In this document: positions 1-10,905 of the stretch, one piece after another
Position numbering within the stretch: position 1 is the stretch's first letter
How the letters are laid out: each line of letters opens with the position of its first letter
NCBI RefSeq assembly: GCF_037038585.1
Contig: NC_092525.1
Span: 26,562,367-26,626,366 of the forward strand
DNA from: Patagioenas fasciata
Taxonomy: Eukaryota; Chordata; Aves; Columbiformes; Columbidae
Reading direction: 5' to 3'
Length of the DNA: 64,000 bases
The notes under the pieces: generated by a model
Seen by the model: the letters and a program-made list of their open reading frames with translations, nothing else
Told to the model about the DNA's origin: nothing
Database searches by the model: none
Position numbers and translations under genes: made by a program

Positions 1-2290
1 TTACTTAGGTTTTCCTTAGCTATATTTTCTGAAAAAAAGTTGTTTCAGTAAATGCAACATAGTAAATTATCTTAAATTGCTTCTTAAGTCCAGGCTAGTA
101 TTATAACATGAAAATTGTTGGTTGGAGTCTCCCACGCCCCCGGCTGCTGCAGACCTATGTCTCCAGGCTGGGAGAAACCCATCACAGCACTGATCCAGCA
201 CAGTCTACAAGCCAATCCACAATGTGGAAAGCAGAGTTTACATAAAGGAGATTTCTTATCCTTCCCTCACAATCCAGCTAGATTCAGTAAAGTTGTAGCG
301 ATAGTCAAAAACAACTGAAATGGTGATTCTATACTGATGGGTAGACAAATGTCTATGCAGAAGCCAGATGGGAAATTATTCAAGCCAAAGACATTAAATC
401 TCAGCTCATCTAAGGATACTATAAAACAGCCATCCCTGTTCTTTGATCTCTGGTATTTGAATCTGAACAAGTGTTAATAAGACATATATGTTGGGCATTG
501 ACATTGTCTTCTGTTGAACATGAGTAAACATTGCATTTGTCTCTGTAAAAATATACTTCAAGAGCTGTGAAGAAAGTAGAGATTAATTATTTTTGCAGTT
601 GTAGAAGACATTTAGCAGCTGTGTTTATACTGGCAGACAATTTGGATATTAGGTGGCAGGACAGAGAACTGCAGATGAACAATATTGTGCAGACATTGTG
701 CACTTACAGCCCATTTCCAGGCAAACATGTTATTTTATATTTCCCTTGGTGTCATTAATCACATCTCATGGTGTATCTCACTATTTCAACTCATTCTTCT
801 AGATTCATTCATTTTTTGGCCTGTTTGTTTAGTAGTTACTGAGCTCTATTTCAACAAATTCTGTCTCAACTACAGATAAATTTCTTTTTACTTCAGGGGA
901 GAAAATTAAGACAGCCCTATACTGATTACTGAGTACCTGTAACAATCAGCATGTTTACCACATCAGAAAGATATTTAGCTTGCCTTTGGCCAGAAAAATA
1001 TTCATAATGTTCTTTGGTATTTAGAAATTAAACTCACTTCCTGTAAGGAAAAATATGATTCTTATCTTGCCCTACAACAGAAAACAGCTGCTCTTTTCTC
1101 TGTTCTTGGAGTTCTCTGATCTCTCAACAGGCTTAGTTTTGGTTTTACAGGTGAATCCCTGAAACCGTAGCAATGATGGCACATCGCCTGGGAGAAATGC
1201 ACTGATATAAATAGTGCGGAAGCCCCCTGCTAGGGAGTTAGAAACCTGAGGAACCTCCGTGTATGGGACACAACACCAAGTCTTTTTTTTGGCATTACTT
1301 CTACATTTAAGTAATGGCACTAAATGTTCATGAGTAAATTTGGCCTGTAACTGCTACAGTGTGTGATCTGTGAGCCACCTCACCCTGGAAGCATCACCTG
1401 GTGCATTGTCCTTCTCCTGCAGCTCCTCAGCCCACGGAAAACAGTCCTGATGCATCACTGGTCAGGAAAAGACAGTGCGTCTGTTTCCTATATGGTTGAC
1501 CAGTTGTGCTGAAGAGATTCTAAAAAAGGGACAAAGCTTGTGCCAAAACTTTGATCTCCTTTGACCAAAGAGCTAGTTGTGCGAGAGCTCTGGTCAGGGA
1601 GGTGAGCAGCTCCCTGGAGGACTCTGGGACAGGAACAAATGACCTGCTGGGTGTGCTCTGCCCTGTCCAAGCCTGGGTGTCTTGCTAGGTAAGGTTTTTT
1701 CATTGGTGAACAAAGAAAAGGAGTTTTACTGACCTCTAAAAAGAAGAAAACCCCAAAAATTCAGTACGCAGTGAATTAATGGCTGTGCATAGGGCATGAT
1801 TTACCGAGGATGGTGTGATCAGCAGATTGCTTGAAGAAACCACAAACCCTGCCCAGTGCCCCTTCTCGTGACTGGTTTAGAATGCTAAATATAACCAGGC
1901 AGTATTTTTCTTAGGGATAAATGAAAAGCAGAGACAAAAATGAGCTCTGTTTATGTTACATGGTTTAGCCACACCTAAGGAAATGCAACTTTCACCTTTT
2001 TTGTGTTAGAGGATGGCTGTGAGGAAGCTCTGTCCACTATAGTGAAAGCAGCAAACCCGTGTGTTATAAGCACTGTCTTGCATTGCCACAAGTTGTGTGG
2101 AAGAGGTGGCCACATGTACCTGAAGGGGGCTGGGGTGGATTTTGGGCTGTGCTCAGCACTCTTCAGAATACTGAAATCTCAAAAAGAGATTTATTTTCAG
2201 GAAGGTCATGAGGTTTGGATTTGGGAGGAGAAGACTCCAGCAATCATATTTTTATTTCTAGAACTAATAACATATATATTTAATATGTTC
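1..2290. other. unique AT-rich non-coding sequence
   Basis: No recognisable gene or repeat is visible. The open frames are short. One acceptor-like tract (ending at 1422) and one donor-like site (after 1688) bracket a 266-bp interval described separately. A frame at 2003-2350 (+) is open for 115 codons but has no family signature and runs into a MIR-like repeat, so it is not called a gene. The stretch could be intronic or intergenic. Confidence 0.6.
1423..1688 (+). other. candidate non-coding exon
   Basis: A strong acceptor tract (tgtccttctcctgcag) precedes 1423 and a donor-like GCTAG|gtaagg follows 1688. The three frames I translated all contain stops, so if the interval is transcribed and spliced it would be a UTR or lncRNA exon. 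One frame stays open for 29 codons from the acceptor and then hits TGA. There is no expression evidence, and pairs like this occur by chance. Confidence 0.15.
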
Positions 2291-2294
2291 TCAA

Positions 2295-2355
2295 AGATTA
2301 AGTGGCTTGCAAAAGTACATTGGAAGCTGGTGGCAGAACTGGAAAATTAATACAG
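2295..2355 (-). repeat. MIR-like SINE fragment (ancient CORE-SINE)
   Basis: The + strand segment starting at gattaagtggcttgc and continuing to ggtggcagaactgg follows the reverse complement of the MIR consensus segment that reads roughly gattaagtgacttgcccaaggtcacacag, then a spacer, then agtggcagagc. The match is interrupted and clearly old. It is too short to delimit precisely. MIR remnants are shared across amniotes, so this fits a bird genome. Confidence 0.5.
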
Positions 2356-5192
2356 CTCTGGGGAAGTTGATGGAAGTGCCTTAGTCTAAAAGTCATTTAT
2401 ACAAAGAAAATAAAATGTCACTATTATTCATGCTCTTGTGGACCCCATAATTTTGCCCTCTCTAAAATTCTTGCTCTTTCCTGGGATATTTTCCATGTTC
2501 CACTCTCTTTTTCCAACATTCAGGTACGTGATGATGTTATAGAATTGATGCTAATGCAACCTAGTGGAAGCTGTCTCCAAGCAATTACCACTGGCACAAG
2601 GCTGAAAGCACGATCATCTGCCAGCACACTCCTTACGTAGACGGTATCAGTTTTGTTGTAGACTGTATAATTTAGTGGGGTGTCAAATGACATCTAAATG
2701 TGTAGTCCAGACACGCACAAAACAGATTAATGAATTATCCATTAAAAGATCTATTAATATGTACTGCAATTCCCACTCCCTTCGAATATGTGGATCCCAT
2801 TTCTTTCCCTTAATTCCTGTGTTTTCTTGCCATGTGTACATCTGCAGAGTGCCTGCCTTTCTAATGCAAATAGCTCAACAGCCCAAAGCAAGACCAGGTT
2901 TCTACTGCCTCCATTCTGCTAGCAAAGACAAGCTCCTCCAGTTTCTTGCTATACAGCCCTTCTCTTGCACCCTGGCCATCATTGTTACTCAGCTGAGCAA
3001 CTTACTGAGGAGGTTCAGGGAAAGGAAGGAGGTCTGTCTTGCTCGGCTTTGCCTGACATTCCTTCTAGTCCTTCCCTAGCACACCCTTTTCCCTCTCTTC
3101 GACACACTCATATCCTTGTCCCTCTTGTTCTAGGCATTGCAGTGCCCTCCCTCAATATTACCTGGATCCCCCTTATTGTCACCTTTGTTGACTCTGATCC
3201 TCCCTCCAGTTCCTGACTGGCCTTCCCTTGCAGAGCCATGGCTGGTCCTGACAATACCATGTCAAAAGAGATGCAGCAGACAACACATTTTGTTCCAGTG
3301 CCACATGAAGGCACTTGCTCAGCTGCCAGCTGTGCAAGTCTCATCCCTTTCAGAGGGCATTAGGGATGGTGCCATCAGAGCTACACTTCTCATGCGCATA
3401 GCTCAGGCAAAACACCAGTGTCTCACAGAAACAGAGTAAATTAAATCTCTCAGAAAAGCCTTAACAAGAGCCTAACTGAATAATCACTGAACACCACACC
3501 TGGAATCATTTAAATTTTAGCATTACTAGGCATGTTTTTTATTTTTCCTTTTAAAATAAACCTAGGAAGTGGCTAGGTTAATGCATATGACCTTAGCCTA
3601 AAGGATAAACAGCCAAGCCAATAAATACAGTGTTTAGGCTCCTGCCTATTCCTGTCTATATAGGCAATCATCTCTAGCACCTGTATACTCTCTGGCAGAT
3701 GTTTTATGACCAGCGCATTAGAGTGTAGAAAAAACAAAATGCTGGTCAAGTACAATGTATTTAGGTGAATTTTCCCCTAGGAACCAAAGCATTTAGTTGC
3801 TGATTGTCAGTTCATGACAATCATGTTTTTCTTTTTAAATGTGGAATTGAAATATTGCATTTGTCTAGTTGTTTGAAATTTAATTAACATAAATCCTAGG
3901 CTGAAAACAAGGGCCTTTCTGTGCTCAGAGTACTTAGGGATGGAGAGGGAGGAAGGGTGCAAGGAGAGCTGCTTCAGTGTCCCTGTTCAGATCAGCAACT
4001 CTCTCACATGCTCACATCCAAGAGGATGCTGTAGCAACGGTGCCCAAGAGGAGTAAAGGCTCAAGAAACAGGCTGGTACCCATTACACTGCAGTGACTAT
4101 GGACTTAGTCAGCCTTCAGGGATCTTACAAAGCAGAGAGTCAGAGCAAGTGTCTAGTCTGGCCCCACAGCTATTGATTTCCCTTTACTGTCATTTAGTCA
4201 GATAAAAAAGAACCTCAAATTACAGCTGTCAGCCACTTCAAGGTCTATCTAGGCAGCAGAAAAATCAGAAACACTTGTATTTCTATCCCTGTCCCATGCA
4301 AATGCACACTATTAAGAGAGGACAAGGAAGAGACAAAGATATAGCTCTGAACTATTTTACATGAAGTGATCAGACCTCAAATAATGAGGAGGAAATCCAC
4401 CCACAATTCCTGCTCTGCCCCAAAGACACAAATATTTTCATTTTGTTTGATACTCCTAGAACAACATAGCTCCCAATGGGTTCCATGCTATGGTTTTGTA
4501 TGCTTAAAAGACACAAAAAGAAAAATCTGGATTTTTCAGTTAACATAAATCAAAGTGCATCTTCTCACAGGTACTATTCTACCTGTGAGCTGTGAAATTA
4601 ATTTTATCTGTTTATTACTTCATAGTAGAGTGAAAATATGCTCTTTGATATTTTTCATCCAGAGTTCAAAAAGTGACAGTAAAGTTTTATTGTTGGATTA
4701 CAATGCTTATCACTCAGATCTGCCGCTGTTACATTCATGAGTAACTCCTATATGTACATAGATTTATTATTTATATGTAACCTCACTAGAGAGGGCAGAA
4801 CCAATCCCTCTTCATATCCAAAAGAAATCACCAAGTGTGATATTTTTTTAATTGGCTTCTGGGGGTGTTACCCAGTTATCTGCAATTGCAGGTTACATAT
4901 AATATCTGTGTTATTTCACACAGTGCAATATAAAGGAACTGATCAGAAATGTGATTCAGTAGTTTAGAGGAATGCTGCTGGGTCTAATAGATGATGATTG
5001 AAGGTGATAAATTTGATAAAAGTTGAATTTTGAGTACACCACTCCACTGACCCAAAAGTGAGGAAAAAGAAGGAATTGCACAGGATGGTCTTTCAAAAGA
5101 GTCCATTTTCCCTGGCTCCTGAGTGAATCGCCTCCGACAGCACAGCCACGGAGGGAGAGAGGCAGTGGGAGGAGGGAGAACTGGGCAATGGA
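2356..5192. other. unique non-coding sequence
   Basis: This is mostly unique sequence. A slightly GC-richer part at 2940-3440 has overlapping open frames on both strands, which indicates stop depletion from composition and not a gene. A candidate 78-bp splice-bounded interval at 4663-4740 (+) has an acceptor atatttttcatccag and a donor GA|gtaact. It is weak and not called separately. Confidence 0.55.
4564..4589. repeat. small perfect inverted repeat (hairpin)
   Basis: CTCACAGGTA at 4564-4573 and TACCTGTGAG at 4580-4589 are perfect reverse complements separated by the 6-nt loop CTATTC. Each arm also contains a CAGGTA/TACCTG E-box-like core. A 10-bp stem is short and can arise by chance. It is not long enough for a microRNA precursor on its own. 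Confidence 0.6.
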
Positions 5193-5430
5193 AAGGGAGC
5201 TGTGGTTAAGACAGTGGCTTTGGAGACCATCTGACTGGATTCCTTTTCTGTCCCTGCCTCAGAAAGCCATTTAGGAGATGTCTGTGGCATCGTGCCGTTC
5301 TGCATTTAGTTTGGCTACAAAAAGCAGCTGCTTTCACTGCTGAGGTTCACTGCGGGCAGAAGCGGACAGCTTCTCCCGCAGGCTCCGCGTTCCCCGTCTG
5401 TGAAATGGGAGCAGTAATATTTCTTTTCCC
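5193..5430 (+). repeat. MIR-like SINE, nearly full length, diverged
   Basis: The left end (gtggttaagacagtggcttt, then ggagaccatctgactggatt) follows the MIR 5' part, which reads roughly gtggttaagagcacggactctggagtcagactgcctgggttc. The right end near 5383-5425 (cgttccccgtctgtgaaatg, then ggagcagtaatattt) follows the diagnostic MIR 3' segment cagtttcccatctgtaaaatggggataataat. The middle is poorly conserved and somewhat long, so an internal insertion is possible. This is an ancient SINE and presumably inactive. It lies directly beside a splice-bounded open interval on the opposite strand (5466-5748). Confidence 0.65.
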
Positions 5431-5465
5431 TCGCTCTGATTCTCGTGTGCCATCTTCTGTCTTAC

Positions 5466-5748
5466 CAGGCTGGTACTCATAGGAGGCCAAGCTGGTGAGT
5501 CCCGATCTTCTTTGCCATCTCTTGGCAGCACCTGGTTTTGCTCCAGAAACAACTGGTATCGGAGTCACCCTGATTTGGTTGCCAGAGGCACAGAACTCTT
5601 GTTTTGCTGCTGGAGGTTGGCTACTGCTCTCCTGTGGAGCCAGTGTGTAGTTGATGTCCCAATTAATCTCATGCCCAATTGCAGTGTTTGCTGTCACTTT
5701 TAGAATCCCTTTAATCACTGTGACCATATCCTTGTTTATGCTGTGACC
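5466..5748 (-). CDS. candidate coding exon, 94 codons, unknown product
   Basis: On the - strand an acceptor (ctgtttcctttcatag) precedes 5748 and a donor (CAGCCTG|gtaagac) follows 5466. The 283-bp interval is open in one frame throughout, with phase 0 at the start and one base left at the end. The frame encodes GHSINKDMVTVIKGI near its start and AIGHEINWDINYTLAP further in. It has one N-glycosylation sequon (NYT) and one cysteine, and a basic stretch near the C-terminal end. An in-frame TAG sits exactly at the upstream boundary, as expected for an exon edge. I recognise no domain. The + strand here is also open for 63 codons (5512-5703), so low stop density may be compositional. It could be an exon of a fast-evolving or extracellular protein, or chance. 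Confidence 0.28.
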
Positions 5749-5759
5749 CTATGAAAGGA

Positions 5760-7785
5760 AACAGGATCCAGACACAGTTTTCTTGCTACCTAGTCGTAAG
5801 GGGTAGAAACAAAGACTTTTCTTTGAGTAATGTATAAAATCCAATTTAATACTAGTTCTGTTGTAATATTTAAATCTAGAAGCATATTTGGAAGCATATA
5901 TTAATGCATTAGAGTCTTTGAAACAATTTAAACTATTTTTATTAAACATATTAAAACTATAAAATATTAAGTATTAAGCTTTAAATTTACAACAGCTTTT
6001 CTTAAAAATTAATTATTTATTGCTGACTGTTACTGTGTTATTAAAGTTGCACTCGTGTTCAAAACTGAATCATCTTCACCTGCTGGCCCTAGAAATTTAT
6101 TTAGCAACACATAGGAAACTAGGTGGAAAAGAGTTAAATACTTTTTTTATTAATTAGATCAACTAGCCTGATTAGAAATATCTGATGAAGTGACTAAAAG
6201 GTCTGCTCAGTTGAAGGTTAGTTTTTTTCACCTGGTATTGGACTGATGCAACATCTGAATGTCGTTGCTCTAGATGAACTGGGAAAACTCAAAAAAAAAA
6301 AGAAAAAAAGGACATGTCTAAACATGCCCAGTGCAAATATTGTCAATGGAATGCAAATGCTAGTACAGAAAACAGTAAAAATAGTAACTGGGCTTTTTTT
6401 CCTTCACTTTTGGTTTTGAACACCTAATGAGACAAAAAAAAATATTTTCAGATGTAGGAAAACCTGCACAAGCAAAACCAAATGTTTTCCCTTTAAGCCT
6501 CTGGAAGATGAGTTTACAATTATCGTTTCAGTTAAAGCTGCAAGTAAGGACCTTTCATCTTTTCAAGCTATGAAGTCCTGTCCTCAGTGATGGTGTGTAT
6601 AACTTTTCATTTCTTCAAGTGCTGCTTGGGGCTTGCAGGAATGAAATTAAGACAGATGGGAGCAAGCAAGAAGGAACATAACTCTAGGGTTTACCAGTTA
6701 AGACACTCACCTGCAGAGAGGAAAGGAAGGAGGAGAAAACTGTTATATTCTGGTCTCTCTTTCGGAGGATATCTATGCCTTCTATCATAAATATCACTAG
6801 ATGAAAACCAGAAATATTTAAGCTTAAAAACAGAGTGGGAAGCGGGTTGCAGGGGGGGCATTGGCAGATAAAGTCCCCCAGCTCATTTTAAGTTTATCTT
6901 ATTTTTGCCTGTCTTAAATATTAAGATTTATCTGTTTAAATACATGCAGCTTCTGTCTGATCAACATTCAAAATATGTCACTGAGATCTTTAAAAACTGC
7001 ACAAATTCATGACAGAATACAGTCTCCATCCATTTACACACGCAAACAACTTCCAGTTATTTAACTAGTGTCCTAGCAACTACATCCTTTAGCGGTACAC
7101 ATAGCATTTAATAAAAAGAACTTGTATTAATCACTCCAAAAGTCCATTTAAACAAGCATCATATATTTGTTAAAAACAAGAGTGTGCCATAAATGACAAG
7201 GTAATTATTGTGCATGTCTAATTCTGAGTAAGGGGCTTACAATCCATGTTTTAAGATATAACAATAAAAAGTTAATTGAAACACTTTTACAACACTCCCA
7301 CAACTCTTTTCCTTCCTTATTTATTATAGACTCACAAACACCAAACCTCATGTAAGTTAGAGATTAAACATTCCTTTAATAACAGAAATGGCATGTTTTT
7401 ATCCGGTATCCTTTAATAGATAATGAATTAGTGTATAACAATATCTTTTCTTATAACATATTAATATATCACCTAAGTGACAGCTGCATCATTTGCAAGT
7501 TGTCTGGTTTCCTGTGGTACCCACTTTACATTATTTAGGAATTGACTACACGGGATGATTATTTTATCCTGATTTCAGTTTGATGCGGTAGGTTTATTTG
7601 ATTGTTGGCTGCTTCAAAATGGCATTTGTGTGACAGTATTCAGGTTGCAAACTATATATTAAGCTGTTTTACAGTGCCTTCCCAAACTGTTTGCACACAG
7701 TACAGCCAGTTTCACCTTTCTTTCCTGTTCTAGAGACACTTTGATTAGATGCTGGTTCTGTTCAATGTTAGTGTTCAGCCAAATT
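5760..7785. other. AT-rich non-coding sequence
   Basis: Long A/T-rich stretches and many short homopolymers are present, with no repeat family recognised. Around 7000-7500 the sequence is unique and dense in ATTA/TAAT cores. The only exon-like interval is 6711-6796 on the - strand, listed separately. Confidence 0.55.
6711..6796 (-). CDS. candidate 86-bp exon, unknown product
   Basis: On the - strand an acceptor (ctggttttcatctag) precedes 6796 and a good donor (TCTGCAG|gtgagtgtc) follows 6711. Two of the three frames are open. One begins DIYDRRHRYPPKERPEYN. The other contains MIEGIDILRKRDQN and ends in phase 0, which would join in frame to the candidate exon at 5466-5748. With two open frames the coding signal is ambiguous, and no family is recognised. 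Confidence 0.2.
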
Positions 7786-7790
7786 CAATC

Positions 7791-7822
7791 TCCTTCCTTC
7801 CGTCCGTCCGTCTGTCCGTCCC
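7791..7822 (+). repeat. short CCTT/CCGT microsatellite
   Basis: The run consists of ccttcctt followed by repeated cgtccgtccgtctgtccg. This is a tetranucleotide pyrimidine-rich repeat in which CCTT has drifted to CCGT and CTGT units. It contains the only CpG cluster in its neighbourhood. Confidence 0.85.
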
Positions 7823-8169
7823 ATTACCATTTTGCACTAGCCCTTTGGTAGGCCATCTGCTTGTGTGAAAGCCATGATGAAGTCCTGGATGGGGAGATGA
7901 AGCATTAGAGAGTCTGCAGGGTTGAGAGCCTGAGATGGTGTAGCCCAAGAGGCACAAAGGGCAGGGCTGTGTGAAGACATGCATGGAGTTCTGGGGGTTG
8001 CCTCATTAAAACTAACAATATGAAAATGTCTTACAGAAAGCACGAGCCACCCATCCGTGTTTTCATCAGCTGGGTAGAATTTAGCCTTAGGGCACCAGCA
8101 CGCTCCCCCATCTCACAGATGCAGCCGGCTGGCGTGGGGAGCAGTGGGGGCCAAGCTGCCGCCTCGCTG

Positions 8170-8300
8170 GCACTGTCTGACAGCCAGAGATCCCAGCGTG
8201 ACAGATCAGGACTTGCCTTTCCCCGCTATCCATTCTCCTCCATTAACTATTCATGTAAGCTTCCAATTAGACTATGGGAGACAAGAGCATTAATTGGCAT
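8170..8300. promoter_or_regulatory. possible conserved non-coding / enhancer-like block
   Basis: The block is dense in recognisable transcription-factor cores. CTGTCTGACAG at 8173-8183 and a second TGACAG at 8199-8204 are MEIS/PREP/TGIF-type cores. CCAATTA at 8263-8269 and TAATTGG at 8291-8297 form a perfect 7-bp inverted repeat of homeodomain cores, with ATTAACTATTCAT between the two groups. It is unique, not repeat-derived, and GC-richer at its left edge. Functional conservation is an inference and cannot be tested from one sequence. Confidence 0.25.
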
Positions 8301-8868
8301 AGTCACATTCCTTAGCGTCTGACAATACTGATGTTATCCTTTCTGTTTTTGGGTAGGTCCTCAGCCTTTTATGCTGTTTATTATTTCTTCCATGTTGAAG
8401 ATAGGCAGGAATGAATAAGCAATGACTGTACCTTCTGGTTTGAATTTTGGAACATTCTTTTTGATTTAGAACCTTCCTTTCAGTACATTAAAACCTTTAG
8501 TTTAGAAAACATAGAGTTTAGTTTTCCATTTCATAGTAGTTCTCCATTAGGATATTGCTCAGCTAAAGTAACATGGTTTAATAACTTCTCTGGCAGGATC
8601 AAACAGGCAAGCCCTCACTTTACTGATGATGATCAAGGGTGAGAGTCATGCTGTGAAAGAGTGACTAAGTGCTATTATTGAGATCTGACAATTTTCCTGA
8701 AGATGGATCTGATAACTCTATAACAAGCATATTTCAGTGAAATTACCTAATTTTAGAAGATTAGTATATTTTCCTGAATTCAGTAAGCTTTTATAAAAAT
8801 CTCATGTCTACAAATCTGTAAGACTTTTCTAAAAGGAATTCTAAAGAGGGAGTTTCATAAATACCTAC

Positions 8869-8937
8869 CTGGTAGTCCCAGAGCACTGCAGTACAGAGGA
8901 GCATCTTATAGGAGCACAAAAAATGTATATTCTGGAT
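8869..8937 (-). CDS. candidate 69-bp exon, unknown product
   Basis: On the - strand an acceptor (tagtcttacatgtcttcacag) precedes 8937 and a consensus donor (GACTACCAG|gtaggt) follows 8869. The interval is exactly 23 codons in frame 0 (IQNIHFLCSYKMLL...). A second frame is also open and the third contains a stop. The splice sites are good, but the length and frame ambiguity make the coding assignment weak. Confidence 0.18.
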
Positions 8938-9525
8938 CTGTGAAGACATGTAAGACTAGTTGATGCTGAAGGCAGGAGGAAATCATGGTGAAAAACCAAG
9001 GATTCTGGAAGGTCAGCATTTTGCAACATTCTTAGAAAAGTTAATGCCGAACAAAGTCTCAAGTTGGTCTTACTCTTGTAAGTAGTTAAGGTAACCATTA
9101 CAACAATAATTTTGATGAGCTGGGAGAACTATCCCACTTGTGTCAATTAATTATATGATTTTGTTGATCCTTAGACATCAACAAGGATATAGGGTATAAT
9201 AAGAATATAAATGAAAGTCCTGATACAATTACGTAGTGGATAGCCGTAGACCTTATAAACATGTAAGAAAATAGGAGCATTTTTAATAGATGGGGTATCT
9301 TCCATGCTTTTAAATGTCTGTAATTTTCTGCAGCAATAAAAAAACAAGAGCAGTGGCACAGTTACACCCAGATCTGTGGCTGCCACTCTCAGGAGAGCAG
9401 TCAGAGAATTGTCCTCAGCCCCAAGTTGCTACTGAGTGTAGTTTTCACTTGGGGATGCTAAGTGAAGACCACCCGAACTCACCTGTACTAATGAGTATCC
9501 CACTCAAATCCCTATATCTTTATTT

Positions 9526-9548
9526 AAAAAAAAAAAAAAAAAAAAAAA
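9526..9548 (+). repeat. poly-A run (23 nt)
   Basis: An uninterrupted run of 23 A residues follows tatctttattt. No poly-A signal and no target-site duplication were found that would mark a retrocopy, so it is treated as a simple homopolymer. Confidence 0.85.
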
Positions 9549-10721
9549 GTTAAATAAATATGTATCCTGAGGTTGTTCCAATGGCTTTTTTTTTTTCTCT
9601 GAATAATCAAGTCATGACCTAATATATTCCAGCAGTGGCCTAAGTTCTGTGTTGGTATGAGTGGGTGCAGCCCTATTAGTAATAGCTCCTATTTAACTTG
9701 GTACTACTGGCCTTTAAAAGTTGATTTAAAAGTTAAAAGGAACAAACTTGTTTATTGCCTTGGCCTTAGGTTAGCTGAGCAACTAAAAATTCATAATGGA
9801 ACCTAATAAATAAAGAGCTTCATGTTTGTCCACCAGGCTAACACAGGTGAATAGATGCTTTCCATCCTTTTCAACCTCCATGTAAGTTTTTCTGACCAAT
9901 GTAATTTTCATTACATTGTCCATCATGCTCCATGAATCCAATGAAATCCAAATTATTCTAACTCTAGGCTAAGTCATGTTTTTGAAGATTCATTCTGCAG
10001 TAGGACAGTTTTCTTTCAGTCTGTCCTTGAAAAGCATTGCAGTGCTCTAAAGTTCTGAGTCCTGAACTTTTTTATTTTGCTGCTGAGAACTGCACACAAT
10101 GCCAGAGATGTCTCTGGTTCCTGCATACTGCAATTCCATCATTCTAGGTGCCGCCTGCTAGTCCACATTTTCAAAAAAACTCCCTGTATGAAACATAATA
10201 GTCAGTGTCATCTCAGTTTCTCTTATTCAGGCTTTAAGGAAATCCTTAATCTGCCATTTCAGTTTTTTCCTGTCATTTACTTCATCATGTTGTTGCATAT
10301 ACAACTGGCTCATCGGTCCTTCTGATCTGAATCATGCTCTTTAATATGTGCACTTGTATCTGTATAAGAAATATTTTTCAGATTTTAAATATGCCTGGAA
10401 AACACAGAAGACAGTAGCACTAGAAAAATCATTTCAGAAGATCCAATAAAGGTTTCAAGAACCTACACAGCTGCTTTTACCTTTTATTTTACTGAAATTC
10501 TTGTCTTTGGATTGGGAATTTTATGCTGTGTTCAGAATATCTTTTTGGGAAAAACTGTGTGTGTAAAGGTGACAGAATCAGTGCCAGATTTAAAAATAAC
10601 CCCACCAGCAGCAAAATGCTTTCCCTTGCAATTTGTCTTCCTGCCCCAACATTCCTTCTATATTTTCAGTTATCGTCATTCACAAATAAATAGCTATAAA
10701 ATGAATTCTGTGAGAACTTAA

Positions 10722-10905
10722 TGTGCTTCCGAATGCACCGAAACCCATGTGGTGTGCATCACATACACAACTTGCTGAACTAAGGAGAGAAATTATCAAG
10801 TTAGTTATGTGGAAGCTTTCCATAGTCTCCTTATGTGACCTCGTTACAAGGCCACAAACGTTTGAGGTCAGAGGGAACATAAATATTCATTTCTGCATGA
10901 CTCAT
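10722..10905. promoter_or_regulatory. possible conserved non-coding block with nuclear-receptor half-sites
   Basis: TGACCTC at 10836-10842 and GAGGTCA at 10864-10870 are perfect 7-bp inverted half-sites of the AGGTCA nuclear-receptor type. A CACAAACG and a CATAAATATTCAT segment lie around them. The block is unique and of more balanced composition than its surroundings. A regulatory role is inference only. Confidence 0.2.

Larger units (their letters stand above)
8301..10720. other. unique AT-rich non-coding sequence
   Basis: No recognised repeat apart from the poly-A at 9526-9548. A strong acceptor-like tract on the - strand (tgtttttttattgctgcag, ending near 9335) and a short open interval below it are seen, but the matching donor is weak. 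No gene is called. Confidence 0.55.

Noticed and set aside
1072-1320. - strand open frame with a GGFRTIYISAFLPGD-like stretch
   Set aside because: It looks protein-like, but the acceptor choices are ambiguous, the donor (ACCT|gtaaaa) is moderate, and no domain is recognised.
2003-2350. 115-codon + strand open frame with several cysteines
   Set aside because: Its 3' part coincides with a MIR-like repeat, there is no convincing donor, and no family signature is present.
9236-9256. Reverse-complement sequence tctacggctatccactacg, resembling the start of 5S rRNA or a 5S-derived SINE
   Set aside because: Similarity stops after about 13 bases and the internal promoter boxes are missing.
9300-9548. 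Possible processed retrocopy ending in poly-A
   Set aside because: No upstream poly-A signal, no target-site duplication and no recognisable gene sequence before the A run.
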